Of a DNA stretch of 64,000 nucleotides, positions 9,195 through 17,340 are shown in pieces; position 1 is the stretch's first letter, and each line of letters starts with the position of its first letter. The stretch is from positions 62,001 to 126,000 of the forward strand of contig NZ_JFHC01000004.1 in the NCBI RefSeq assembly GCF_000698595.1. Reading direction: 5' to 3'. Made by a program: the position numbers and the translations under genes. The DNA is from Caballeronia glathei. GTDB lineage: Bacteria > Pseudomonadota > Gammaproteobacteria > Burkholderiales > Burkholderiaceae. Under the pieces are notes generated by a model, which worked only from the letters and a program-made list of their open reading frames with translations, searched no databases and was not told the origin of the DNA.

Positions 9195-10112
9195 TCAGTC
9201 GGCCGATACGACAGCGCGGATTTGCGCGAGCAGCCACGCGTGCGCAGGATCGGCATCGAAGCGCTTGTGCCACGAAATGAACAGCGGTGAAGCGTCGAAA
9301 TCGATCGGCAGTTCGTGCACGCTCAGATCGAACAGATCGGCGAACATTCCGGCCATGCGGGTCGGAAAATTGCAGATATAGCCGGTACGGGCGGCCACCA
9401 TCGGCATCGCCATGAAGCTCTGCACCACCGCGCCGATCTGCCGCTGCAAGCCGCGCTGCGCAAGCACCTGGTCGATGATGGTTCCCTGACGCTCCGGCAT
9501 CCTGATCACGACGTGCGGCCGCTTCACGTAGAGCGCGAGCGGAAAGCGCTTCCTGGTCAGGTTCTCGCGCTTCCAGATGAGCGTGGAGAGATCGATCTTC
9601 GCGAGCGTCTCGTTGTGGATCGCCAGGCCCTTGAGCGGCGTACCGCCGATCACGAAATCCAGTTCCCCCGATTCCAGGCGCTGACAGGCAAGCCCTTCAT
9701 CCGGCACGGCCCCGAGCCGGACGATGATGCCGGGCGCCTGCTGCGCGATCTGCTCGACGAGCCGCGGGACGATCGAAAACTCCACGAGGTCGCCCGCCGC
9801 GATATTGCACTCGCGCCGGGCAAGCGACGGAACGAACGTCTCTTCGTCCAGAAGCGCCTCTTCGATCTTCCCGAGCGCTTCGCGCACCGGCGCGATCAGC
9901 GTCTCGCAGCGCGAGGTCGGCACGAGGCCCCCTTTGGCGCTCACGAACAGCTCGTCGCCGAGCGCGTCGCGCAGGCGCCGCAGCGCGTGGCTCACGGCAG
10001 GCTGTGTCAAGGCCAGACGCTCACTTGCGCGGGTCACGCTGCGCGTCTCCCAGAGCATCACGAAGACCGCCAGCAGGTTCAGGTCGAACGTCTTGACATT
10101 AATCTTGTGCAT
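9195..10112 (-). CDS. LysR-family transcriptional regulator
   Basis: A 305-residue LysR regulator of ordinary length. The winged helix-turn-helix spans about residues 8-66 (FDLNLLAVFVML, SVTRASERLALTQPAVSHAL, LRDALGDELFV) and the periplasmic-binding-like effector domain fills the rest (VPDEGLACQRLESGELDFVIGG). It resembles the NahR/NodD-type branch in its VKTFDLNLL start. It lies between two divergent catabolic operons whose promoters share an inverted repeat, the right copy lying just upstream of its own start codon. It is therefore the likely activator of both operons and of itself. Confidence 0.92.
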   Translation of the reverse strand: MHKINVKTFDLNLLAVFVMLWETRSVTRASERLALTQPAVSHALRRLRDALGDELFVSAKGGLVPTSRCETLIAPVREALGKIEEALLDEETFVPSLARRECNIAAGDLVEFSIVPRLVEQIAQQAPGIIVRLGAVPDEGLACQRLESGELDFVIGGTPLKGLAIHNETLAKIDLSTLIWKRENLTRKRFPLALYVKRPHVVIRMPERQGTIIDQVLAQRGLQRQIGAVVQSFMAMPMVAARTGYICNFPTRMAGMFADLFDLSVHELPIDFDASPLFISWHKRFDADPAHAWLLAQIRAVVSAD

Positions 10113-10129
10113 GTCACCGATGATATCAG

Positions 10130-10160
10130 TTCATTTTACTTATAAGACTAATCCTGTTGA
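10130..10160 (+). promoter_or_regulatory. Right copy of twin operator/promoter repeat
   Basis: Plus-strand copy of the 31-bp repeat. It ends 37 bp before the MaoC start codon and lies immediately upstream of the LysR start (minus strand). It contains the palindrome CTTATAAG at about 10139-10146 and a TTGACA (10157-10162) that could serve as -35. Orientation and spacing relative to the gene are the same as in the left copy, which is what a shared regulator site would look like. Confidence 0.75.
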
Positions 10161-10197
10161 CATGTCGCGCTAAACGACAAACACGGAGACACAACCC

Positions 10198-10719
10198 ATG
10201 ACGACGTCACTTCTCACAGCGCGATCGGCCGCGCAACAGGATACCGGGCCCGCCACCGAAATCCCAGCTTACCGCCTCGCCACGCTGCACGAGTTCGTCG
10301 GGCGCGAACTCGGCGTGTCGGACTGGATGCCCGTCGACCAGGCGCGCATCGACGCGTTCGCGCACTGCACCGGCGACCACCAGTGGATCCATGTCGATGT
10401 CGAGCGCGCGCGCCGCGAGAGCCCGTACGGCGGCACGATCGCGCACGGCTATCTGACGCTGTCGCTCGTGGCGGCGCTGTCGATGCAGGCGGGACTCATG
10501 CCCGCCGACGCCCGGACCGGCGTGAACTACGGGCTCGACAAGGTGCGCTTCATCGCGCCGGTGCGCGCCGGCGCGCGTGTTCGCAACCGCGTGACGCTGG
10601 TCGCCGCCGAGCCGAAGGGCGACGGCCGCGTGCTGGTAACGACGGAAAACCGGCTCGAGATAGACGGCGAAGCGCGCCCGGCGCTGATCGCCGAAGCCCT
10701 CGCGATGCTCGTCGCCTGA
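10198..10719 (+). CDS. MaoC-like (R)-specific enoyl-CoA hydratase
   Basis: A 173-residue single hot-dog protein of the MaoC/NodN hydratase group. The catalytic pair is Asp60 and His65 in CTGDHQWIHVD, followed by a conserved Ala-Arg and SPYGGTIAHGYLTLSL. In this subgroup Gln-Trp replaces the Asn-Pro of PhaJ, as in mycobacterial Rv0130-type hydratases. It would hydrate trans-2-enoyl-CoA to (R)-3-hydroxyacyl-CoA, the monomer of PHA. It is the first gene of the right-going operon, 22 bp before the PHA synthase, which supports a PhaJ-like role. The first ~25 residues are not conserved-looking. Confidence 0.88.
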   Translation: MTTSLLTARSAAQQDTGPATEIPAYRLATLHEFVGRELGVSDWMPVDQARIDAFAHCTGDHQWIHVDVERARRESPYGGTIAHGYLTLSLVAALSMQAGLMPADARTGVNYGLDKVRFIAPVRAGARVRNRVTLVAAEPKGDGRVLVTTENRLEIDGEARPALIAEALAMLVA

Positions 10720-10741
10720 TGAACCCCACGAGGAGATTGCA

Positions 10742-12451
10742 ATGACCACCCCGACCGACGCCGGCACACGGCAACCCGGCGCACCCGATGATGTCGCGGC
10801 CCGCGCCGCCGAAGGCATGCTCGGGCCCAACCCGTTCATCGGATTGCGTACGCAGGATGTTTTCACGGCCGCCGGACAGGTCGGCGTGCAGGCGCTCCGG
10901 CAGCCCGCGCTGATGTTCGGCGAAGACGGCGTGCTCGCCCGCATGCTGAGCCTCGCGTGGTCCGGCGTGGCGCCTGCGACGCTCGCCGGAGCCGACAAGC
11001 GCTTCGCCGATCCGGCATGGCGCGACAATCCGCTGTACCGCCTCTCGCTGCAGGGCTACCTCGCGTGGCGAAACGCGCTGGCGGACCTCGTCGACCGCTC
11101 GGCTCTGGACGACAGGAGCAAGGAGCGCGCGCAATTCGTGACGTCGCTCGTCACCGACGCCCTCGCGCCGACCAACACCCTCGCAGGCAATCCGGCCGCG
11201 CTCAGGAGGATGCTCGAATCCGGCGGTGCAAGCCTCGTCTGCGGACTGAGCAACGCGCTCTCGGACACGCTCACGAACCAGTGCATGCCCGCCCAGGTCG
11301 ACAAGCGCGCGTTCGAGGTCGGCCGGAATCTCGCGACGTCGCCGGGCGCCGTCGTGTTCAGCAACGAGGTGCTGGAGCTCATCCAGTACACGCCCGCCAC
11401 CGCCGATGTTCACGCGCGCCCGCACCTGATCGTCCCGCCGCAGATCAACAAGTTCTACGTCTTCGACCTCTGCGAAGGAAAGAGCATCGTCGAGTATCTG
11501 GTGCGAAGCGAGTTCCAGGTGTTCACCGTGAGCTGGCGCAATCCGACCGCGGCCCAGCGCGACTGGGATCTGGATACCTACGTCGCCGCGCTGATCGAGG
11601 CGATCGACGCGGTGCGTGAGATCACCGGCAGCGCCGACGTGAACCTGCATGGCGCCTGCTCCGGCGCGATGACGATTGCGGCGCTGCTCGGCCACCTCGC
11701 AAGCCGCGGCGAAAGCGCGGTGCATTCCGCCACGCTGATGGTGGCAGTGCTCGACAACACCGTCGATTCGCAGATCGGCCTTTTCGCCACGCCGCCGACG
11801 ATCTCCGCGGCCAAGCAGGGCAGCGCGGCCAGGGGCGTGCTGGAAGGCTCGGAGATGGGCCGCGTGTTCGCCTGGATGCGCCCCAACGATCTGGTGTGGA
11901 ACTACTGGGTCAACAACTATCTGATGGGCAACGCGCCGCCGGCCTTCGACGTCCTCTACTGGAACAGCGATACCACGCGCCTGCCCGCCCGGCTGCACGC
12001 GCAGTTGCTCGATATCTTCACGCAGAACCTCTTCAGCCGGCCTCGCGAGCTGAGCATTCTCGGAACGCCGGTCGATCTCTCGGAGGTCACGTGCGACAAG
12101 TACGTGGTGGCGGGCGTCACGGATCACATCACGCCGTGGAAGGGCGTCTTCAACACCGCGCGCGCGTTCGGCGGCAAGACCGAGTTCGTGCTGAGTTCGA
12201 GCGGCCATATCCAGAGCCTGATCAATCCGCCCGGCAACCGCAGGGCGAAGTTCTTCGTCAATCCGGAACTGTGCGCCGATCCCGACGCATGGCTCGCCGG
12301 CGCGCAGAGCGTGCCGGACTCATGGTGGAGCCACTGGCGCGAGTGGCTCGCCGAGCGTTCCGGCGACAAGCAGAGCGCGCCCGCGTCGCTCGGCAGCGAA
12401 CGGCACCCGGCGGGTGTCGCCGCGCCCGGCCGGTACGTCACCGAAGCGTGA
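10742..12451 (+). CDS. phaC: Class II-like poly(3-hydroxyalkanoate) synthase
   Basis: PhaC polymerises (R)-3-hydroxyacyl-CoA into polyester granules. The 569 residues carry the lipase-like box GACSGA with nucleophile Cys306, catalytic Asp461 (VTDHITPWKG) and His489 (SSSGHIQSLINPP). The GACSG box and the NPxxGLRTQDVF start resemble the medium-chain-length class II enzymes of Pseudomonas more than the class I enzyme usual in this group. AGGAG precedes the ATG. Neighbours are a hydratase upstream and a depolymerase downstream, matching the phaC-phaZ arrangement. The C-terminal ~35 residues are low complexity and unlikely to matter for catalysis. Confidence 0.93.
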   Translation: MTTPTDAGTRQPGAPDDVAARAAEGMLGPNPFIGLRTQDVFTAAGQVGVQALRQPALMFGEDGVLARMLSLAWSGVAPATLAGADKRFADPAWRDNPLYRLSLQGYLAWRNALADLVDRSALDDRSKERAQFVTSLVTDALAPTNTLAGNPAALRRMLESGGASLVCGLSNALSDTLTNQCMPAQVDKRAFEVGRNLATSPGAVVFSNEVLELIQYTPATADVHARPHLIVPPQINKFYVFDLCEGKSIVEYLVRSEFQVFTVSWRNPTAAQRDWDLDTYVAALIEAIDAVREITGSADVNLHGACSGAMTIAALLGHLASRGESAVHSATLMVAVLDNTVDSQIGLFATPPTISAAKQGSAARGVLEGSEMGRVFAWMRPNDLVWNYWVNNYLMGNAPPAFDVLYWNSDTTRLPARLHAQLLDIFTQNLFSRPRELSILGTPVDLSEVTCDKYVVAGVTDHITPWKGVFNTARAFGGKTEFVLSSSGHIQSLINPPGNRRAKFFVNPELCADPDAWLAGAQSVPDSWWSHWREWLAERSGDKQSAPASLGSERHPAGVAAPGRYVTEA

Positions 12452-12461
12452 CGCCGCGTGC

Positions 12462-12499
12462 GGCGCCGCGATTGCCGGAAGACCGGCAATCGCGGCGCC
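12462..12499 (+). promoter_or_regulatory. Perfect 17-bp stem-loop between phaC and phaZ
   Basis: GGCGCCGCGATTGCCGG at 12462-12478 pairs without mismatch with 12483-12499 around an AAGA tetraloop. It starts 10 bp after the phaC stop and ends 25 bp before the phaZ start. No T-tract follows, so simple intrinsic termination is unlikely. It could attenuate, stabilise the phaC message or mark a processing site. Confidence 0.7.
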
Positions 12500-12524
12500 C
12501 GTCAATCAATCGGAGGATTTCAGG

Positions 12525-13367
12525 ATGACAGAAGCAGAGACCCGCCCCGACGTCGTCAGCAGCCTGAAGACGCGCGTCGTGGATATCGACGGCCAGTTGC
12601 TGCGCGTCGGCATCCGGCGCGGCAATGGCGCGACGCCGCCGCTCGTCGTATTCAACGGCATCGGCGCGAACCTCGAACTGGTCGAGCCGTTTGCGGCAGC
12701 AATGGAAGACGCGGAAATCGTGGTCTTCGACATCCCGGGTGTCGGCGGCTCGCCCGTGCCGCTCGCGCCCTACCGCTTCTCGACGCTCGCGGCGCTCACC
12801 GACAAACTGCTGTCGCGCCTCGGCTACGACGGACCGGTCGACGTGCTCGGCGTATCGTGGGGCGGCGCGCTCGCGCAGCAGTTCGCGCTGCTTCATCCGG
12901 CGCGCTGCCGCAGGCTGGTGCTGGCGGCGACGTCGCCGGGCGTCATCATGGTGCCCGCCAAACTGTCCGTGCTTGCGAAGCTGATCGGGCCGCGCCGCTA
13001 CACCGACCCGGAGTACCTGCAGCGCATCGGCGCAGATCTCTACGGCGGCGCGTACCGGCACGATGCCGGGCTGCTGCGCGAGCACAGCCGGCACATCCAG
13101 CCGCCGCGCGGACGCGGCTACGTGTATCAGCTGCTGGCCGCGTGGGGCTGGAGCAGCCTGCCGTGGCTCGGACGCCTGAAGCAGCCGACGCTCGTCATGC
13201 ACGGCAACGACGACCCGATCGTCCCCCTGACCAACGCGAAGATTCTGGCCGCGCGGATTCCCGATGCGTCGCTGTACGTGATCGACGACGGGCACCTCTT
13301 TCTCGTCGCGCGGGCGAACGACGTCGCGCCCGTGGTGCGCCAGTTCCTGCGGGAGGACGCGTCCTGA
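12525..13367 (+). CDS. phaZ: PHA depolymerase / alpha-beta hydrolase
   Basis: A 280-residue alpha/beta hydrolase matching intracellular medium-chain-length PHA depolymerases. The triad is visible as Ser111 in GVSWGG, Asp230 in HGNDDPIVP and His257 in DDGHLFLV; the oxyanion region FNGIGANLELVEPF and the segment FDIPGVGGSP are typical of PhaZ. CGGAGGATTTCAGG lies before ATG 12525, which is preferred over the longer frame from 12414 that overlaps phaC. It would release 3-hydroxy acids from stored polymer. The stop codon overlaps the start of the next gene (TGATG). Confidence 0.88.
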   Translation: MTEAETRPDVVSSLKTRVVDIDGQLLRVGIRRGNGATPPLVVFNGIGANLELVEPFAAAMEDAEIVVFDIPGVGGSPVPLAPYRFSTLAALTDKLLSRLGYDGPVDVLGVSWGGALAQQFALLHPARCRRLVLAATSPGVIMVPAKLSVLAKLIGPRRYTDPEYLQRIGADLYGGAYRHDAGLLREHSRHIQPPRGRGYVYQLLAAWGWSSLPWLGRLKQPTLVMHGNDDPIVPLTNAKILAARIPDASLYVIDDGHLFLVARANDVAPVVRQFLREDAS

Positions 13368-14677
13368 TGTTCGTGCCGGGGGACGGGGAACGCGGCTCGC
13401 CGGCCGCATCCGATACCGCGGCCGACGCACGCGCTGCCACGCGCGACGAGGAAAAGCGCGTCGCGCTGCAACGCATGCGCACGACAGCGACCTTCATGCT
13501 GGCGATCATGCTCGCGCTGCTGTTCGCGAGCGCCGCGTTCGAGGCGGCCCATCCCTGGCTGCACTGGTGCCGCGCGTTCGCGGAGGCGGCAGCGGTTGGA
13601 GCGATCGCCGACTGGTACGCCGTCGTCGCGCTGTTCCGGCGCCCGCTCGGGCTGCGCATCCCGCACACGGCCATCATTGCGCGGAATCAGGAGCGCATCG
13701 CCGAGAGCCTCGGCCGTTTCGTCGCGGAGCATTTTCTGACGTCGCGGAACATCGTCGGGAAACTGCGCGGGCACAATGCCGCGAAGTCGCTCGGCGTGTG
13801 GCTCGCCGATCCGGGCAACAGCCGGCAGGCCGCGGCGGCCATCGCTGAATCGGTTCCCGCGCTGATCGACGGAATCGAAGACGCGCAGTTTGCGCGAAGC
13901 GTGGAACGCGCGGTCCTGCCGCACCTGCGCAGGCTCGACGCGTCCCGTCTTGCCGCCGGCGTGCTGGGCGCCGTAACCGAAAGACGGCGCCACCAGTGGC
14001 TGCTGGATCGCGCGCTCGCCGGCATGGAGCGCTGGGTCACGGCAAACGAGGGCCTCCTCAAGGCCAAGTTCAGCGAGGTGTCGAAATACACGCCCGGGCG
14101 TCTGGACACCTATATCGTCGACCGGTTTGTCGGAGGCATCGTCGCGCTGCTTCGCGAGGCCGCCGCGAATCCGCATCACGAGCTTCGCCTTCAGTTCGAT
14201 CGGGCCGTGCAGGACCTGGCCGCGCGCCTGCGCACGTCCGACGACTGCCGCCGGGCCGGCCGCACGCTGATGCGCGATTGCGTCCGCCATGTCAGGAACG
14301 AGGGTCATTGCCGCGCGCTATGGGAGCGCACGCGAGCGCGCGTGCTGGCCGACGCAAGCCGCGAGCATTCGATCCTGGCCGACGTGATCGCCGGCGCGCT
14401 CGTTTCCCTCGGCAAGGGGCTGGCTGACGACGCCGCGATCCAGCGCCGGCTCAACGCGTGGTGGCTCGGCCTTGCCCGCGCGATGGCCTGCCGCTACCGG
14501 CACCACATTCCGGCGCTGATCACCGACGTCGTGAAAGGCTGGAACGCCGAAGACGCCGGGCGGAGGATCGAGGCGGAGATCGGTCGCGACCTGCAGTACA
14601 TCCGTATCAACGGGACGTGGGTGGGCGGCATCGCGGGCGTCATGCTGCACGCGGCGGCGCTGCTCGTGGCGCGGTGA
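13367..14677 (+). CDS. DUF445 family membrane protein
   Basis: A 436-residue DUF445 protein of unknown function. It has a hydrophobic helix near residues 45-63 (TFMLAIMLALLFASAAF), the family motif AEAAAVGAIADWYAVVALFRRPLG with IPHTAIIARNQERIAESLG, a long helical middle, and a final INGTWVGGIAGVMLHAAALL membrane segment. The start overlaps the phaZ stop as TGATG, implying translational coupling. It may be an envelope protein carried along by the operon; no link to PHA is known to me. The gene ends 48 bp before a convergent channel gene. Confidence 0.85.
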   Translation: MFVPGDGERGSPAASDTAADARAATRDEEKRVALQRMRTTATFMLAIMLALLFASAAFEAAHPWLHWCRAFAEAAAVGAIADWYAVVALFRRPLGLRIPHTAIIARNQERIAESLGRFVAEHFLTSRNIVGKLRGHNAAKSLGVWLADPGNSRQAAAAIAESVPALIDGIEDAQFARSVERAVLPHLRRLDASRLAAGVLGAVTERRRHQWLLDRALAGMERWVTANEGLLKAKFSEVSKYTPGRLDTYIVDRFVGGIVALLREAAANPHHELRLQFDRAVQDLAARLRTSDDCRRAGRTLMRDCVRHVRNEGHCRALWERTRARVLADASREHSILADVIAGALVSLGKGLADDAAIQRRLNAWWLGLARAMACRYRHHIPALITDVVKGWNAEDAGRRIEAEIGRDLQYIRINGTWVGGIAGVMLHAAALLVAR

Positions 14678-14724
14678 AGACCCGTCGGGCGGGCCCGGCG
14701 CCATCCGGAAGGAAGGCGCGTCGT

Positions 14725-15438
14725 TCAGCGAGGTGAACGCGGCCCTTGAGTCGCGTGCTCTTCGCTCGCGGCGCGCAGCGAGACGAGCCGCGCGAGGACG
14801 ATCGCGGGATAAAGCTGGCCGATCAGCGCCTCGATGATGACGAGCGACTTCGCAGCGTGCGCGAGCGGGGTGAGGTCGCCATAGCCGACCGTCGTGAGCG
14901 TCACGAAGCTGAAGTAGATCCAGATGGTCGGATCGGCGGGATCGCCGGCGCCGCGCATGCCCGCGTAGGCGTCAGGCACGTGCACGCCGACCAGTTGATA
15001 CGCATTGGCCCACACGATGCCAATCAGGACGTAAAGCGCGACCGCGCCGAGAATGCGGTCGATCGTCACCACGCCGCCGCTGAATACATTGATGCCGATG
15101 ACAGCGCCAAGGATGCCGAGCGAAAACGGCACCGACTCGTCGAGCAGTACCGGTGCGCCACCGGTCGGAAAGAGCCATCCGGACCAGCGCAGCAGCATCG
15201 CCGCCGCGGCGACGCACAGGATCACCACGAATTGCGAACGATGCTCCGACACCGCCGCCACCCCGCTCAGCAGGATCAGCGAAAGGAGCACATCCCGCGC
15301 GAGCCGCGAGAAGACGCCTTCCGGCGCGGCAACGAACGGAACCACGAACACATTGAGCACCAGCAGGATCAGCAGCGCCGCCATGCTGCCGATACGCATG
15401 CGCACCGTACGATCACGCCACCATCGCATGCGCCTCAT
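14725..15438 (-). CDS. Potassium-channel-like membrane protein
   Basis: A 237-residue membrane protein with several hydrophobic segments and a pore loop containing the K+ selectivity filter TTVGYGD near the C-terminus (FSFVTLTTVGYGDLTPLAH), followed by one last helix. The amino half (about four helices) is not a standard voltage sensor. ATG 15438 overlaps the stop of the SulP gene as TGATG, so translation is coupled; a GTG one codon earlier is the alternative. Ion selectivity beyond the filter and gating are unknown. Coupling to an anion transporter suggests charge balancing or volume control, which is inference. Confidence 0.85.
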   Translation of the reverse strand: MRRMRWWRDRTVRMRIGSMAALLILLVLNVFVVPFVAAPEGVFSRLARDVLLSLILLSGVAAVSEHRSQFVVILCVAAAAMLLRWSGWLFPTGGAPVLLDESVPFSLGILGAVIGINVFSGGVVTIDRILGAVALYVLIGIVWANAYQLVGVHVPDAYAGMRGAGDPADPTIWIYFSFVTLTTVGYGDLTPLAHAAKSLVIIEALIGQLYPAIVLARLVSLRAASEEHATQGPRSPR

Positions 15439-17153
15439 CACCCGACTTTCTCGTCCACCGCGCGCGCCTGTTCGTGGGCGACCGCCTGCTCCAGGTTAAA
15501 GAACATTCGCTCGCGGCCCAGCGTCTCGCCGAGCGGGGAGCGCTGCACCATCGCGAGCACGCCGGGGTTCAGTCCCACGAGCCAAAGCGAGACCCCCGCC
15601 TGCCGCAACCTCTGCTCGGCCTGGATCAACATCCGCAGCGCGGTGTATTCGATATCGAACACGCCGCCGAAATCGAGCACCACGATTGCGGGCTTCGCCT
15701 CGTCGATCAGCGGCCTCATCTTGTGGCTGATGTGTTCGGCATTGGCAAAAAAGATGCGCCCTTCCGGCCGCAGCAGCAACATGCCGGGAAAGGACTCGTC
15801 CTCGGGATGCGCCTCAGCCTTCGGGCGGAACACGTTGGTGCCGCGCTTGCGCACCAGAACGTGCACGGGCGGGTCCGAGACCTGGTACGCGAGCGCCGCG
15901 AGCGAAACGACGATCGCCACCAGAATGCCGTGCAGCGTGCCGAGCAGCACGACACCGGCGAGCGCCGCGAGTGCCCACACGAATTCCGTGCGGCGCACGC
16001 TGTGGATCGCGCGGAACTCCGCCGTATCGAACAACCCCGACGAGTACACGATCACCACCGCGGCCAGTGCCGCATGCGGGATCAGGCCAATGACGGGCGC
16101 GAGCAGCAACATACAACCCAGGGCCACGGCGGCCGTGACCAGTGCCGCCACCTGCGTGCGTGCGCCCGCCTGCCGGTTCACCGCGGTCTGGGTCGTTCCG
16201 CCGCCGGCGGGCATCGCCCCAAGAAACGCACCGCCGAGGTTGCCGAGACCGGTCGCGAGCAGTTCGCGGTTCGCGGCCGGCGTGGGCTCTCCGCCCTGCA
16301 CGAAGGCGCGGCCGGCCGCGACGGTCTCCGTGAAACTCATCAGCGCGATGCCCAGCGCCATCGGCCAGAGTTGCCCGGCCAGCGACAGGTCGGGCAGCGT
16401 CAGCGAGGGCAATCCGGTCGGAACGTGGCCGACCGTCTGCACGCCATGAGCGGAGAGGCCGAACAGCCCCACGCCGGCCACCGCGCAGGCGATCACGACG
16501 AGCGGCGCCGGCACACGCGGCAGGAAGCGCCGCATCGCAAGCAGCGCGCCCACGCACACCGCGCTGAGCGCGACCGTTGTCAGCGACGCGTGCGGGATCC
16601 CTTCGCCGATGGCGCGCGCGTTGTGCAGGAACGATCCCTTCGGAAAGTGAATGCCGAGCAGCTTCGGAACCTGATCGGCGATGATGACGATCGCAATGCC
16701 CGCCTTGAAACCGGTCAGCACGGGTGCCGAAATGAAGTTGGCCAGAAATCCCAGCCGCAGTACCGCTGCAAGCACGAGCATGCATCCGACCATGGCCGCG
16801 AGCGTCGCCGTCGCGGCAAGCAACGCCGCGGGGTTCCCGTCAGGAACCGCATGACCGAGGGCGGCCGCCGCGAGAATGGCGAGGGTCGTCGTGGTGCTGA
16901 CGCTCAGCGGCCTCGACGTGCCGAGCACGGCATAGATCACCATCGGCACGAACGCCGTGTACAGGCCCGCCTGCACGGGCAATCCGGCGATACTCGCGTA
17001 CGCGAGCGCATTGGGAATGACCACGGCGGCGGCGGTCAGCCCGGCGGTCGCGTCGGCTCTTGCCCATTGTCTTTCGTAGTGGAACAACCAGTCCAGCACG
17101 GGCGGTCCGGCCTTTCGCACAGGGCGGCTGGATGTTTCATCAGACTTGCGCAT
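15438..17153 (-). CDS. SulP family inorganic anion transporter with STAS domain
   Basis: A 571-residue SulP protein. The membrane part begins with TAGLTAAAVVIPNALAYASI and GLYTAFVPMVIYAVLGTSRPLSV, the SulP signature region, and continues with FKAGIAIVII and AGGGTTQTAVNR. Residues from about 440 to 555 form a cytoplasmic STAS domain (RIFFANAEHISHKM, VVLDFGGVFDIEYTALRML). Family members carry sulfate, bicarbonate or dicarboxylates. Bicarbonate would suit a strain with a Calvin cycle operon nearby, sulfate would suit sulfonate metabolism; sequence does not decide. The 188-bp gap upstream probably holds its promoter. Confidence 0.92.
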   Translation of the reverse strand: MRKSDETSSRPVRKAGPPVLDWLFHYERQWARADATAGLTAAAVVIPNALAYASIAGLPVQAGLYTAFVPMVIYAVLGTSRPLSVSTTTTLAILAAAALGHAVPDGNPAALLAATATLAAMVGCMLVLAAVLRLGFLANFISAPVLTGFKAGIAIVIIADQVPKLLGIHFPKGSFLHNARAIGEGIPHASLTTVALSAVCVGALLAMRRFLPRVPAPLVVIACAVAGVGLFGLSAHGVQTVGHVPTGLPSLTLPDLSLAGQLWPMALGIALMSFTETVAAGRAFVQGGEPTPAANRELLATGLGNLGGAFLGAMPAGGGTTQTAVNRQAGARTQVAALVTAAVALGCMLLLAPVIGLIPHAALAAVVIVYSSGLFDTAEFRAIHSVRRTEFVWALAALAGVVLLGTLHGILVAIVVSLAALAYQVSDPPVHVLVRKRGTNVFRPKAEAHPEDESFPGMLLLRPEGRIFFANAEHISHKMRPLIDEAKPAIVVLDFGGVFDIEYTALRMLIQAEQRLRQAGVSLWLVGLNPGVLAMVQRSPLGETLGRERMFFNLEQAVAHEQARAVDEKVG

Positions 17154-17340
17154 GGGTCTTCCGGAAAACGACGGCTCCGCCGCACCTGCGGCGGATGATT
17201 GAATGCTGACTGAGCCCGGTTGAACTTATGCGGGAGAATGAGCGGTGAAGACCACATGCGCGCGAACCACGGGTCAACCCTTCACGCGCGGCACACCCGA
17301 ACGCGTCCCGCTGGCGGCACACGAACGGGCGACGGTTCTT

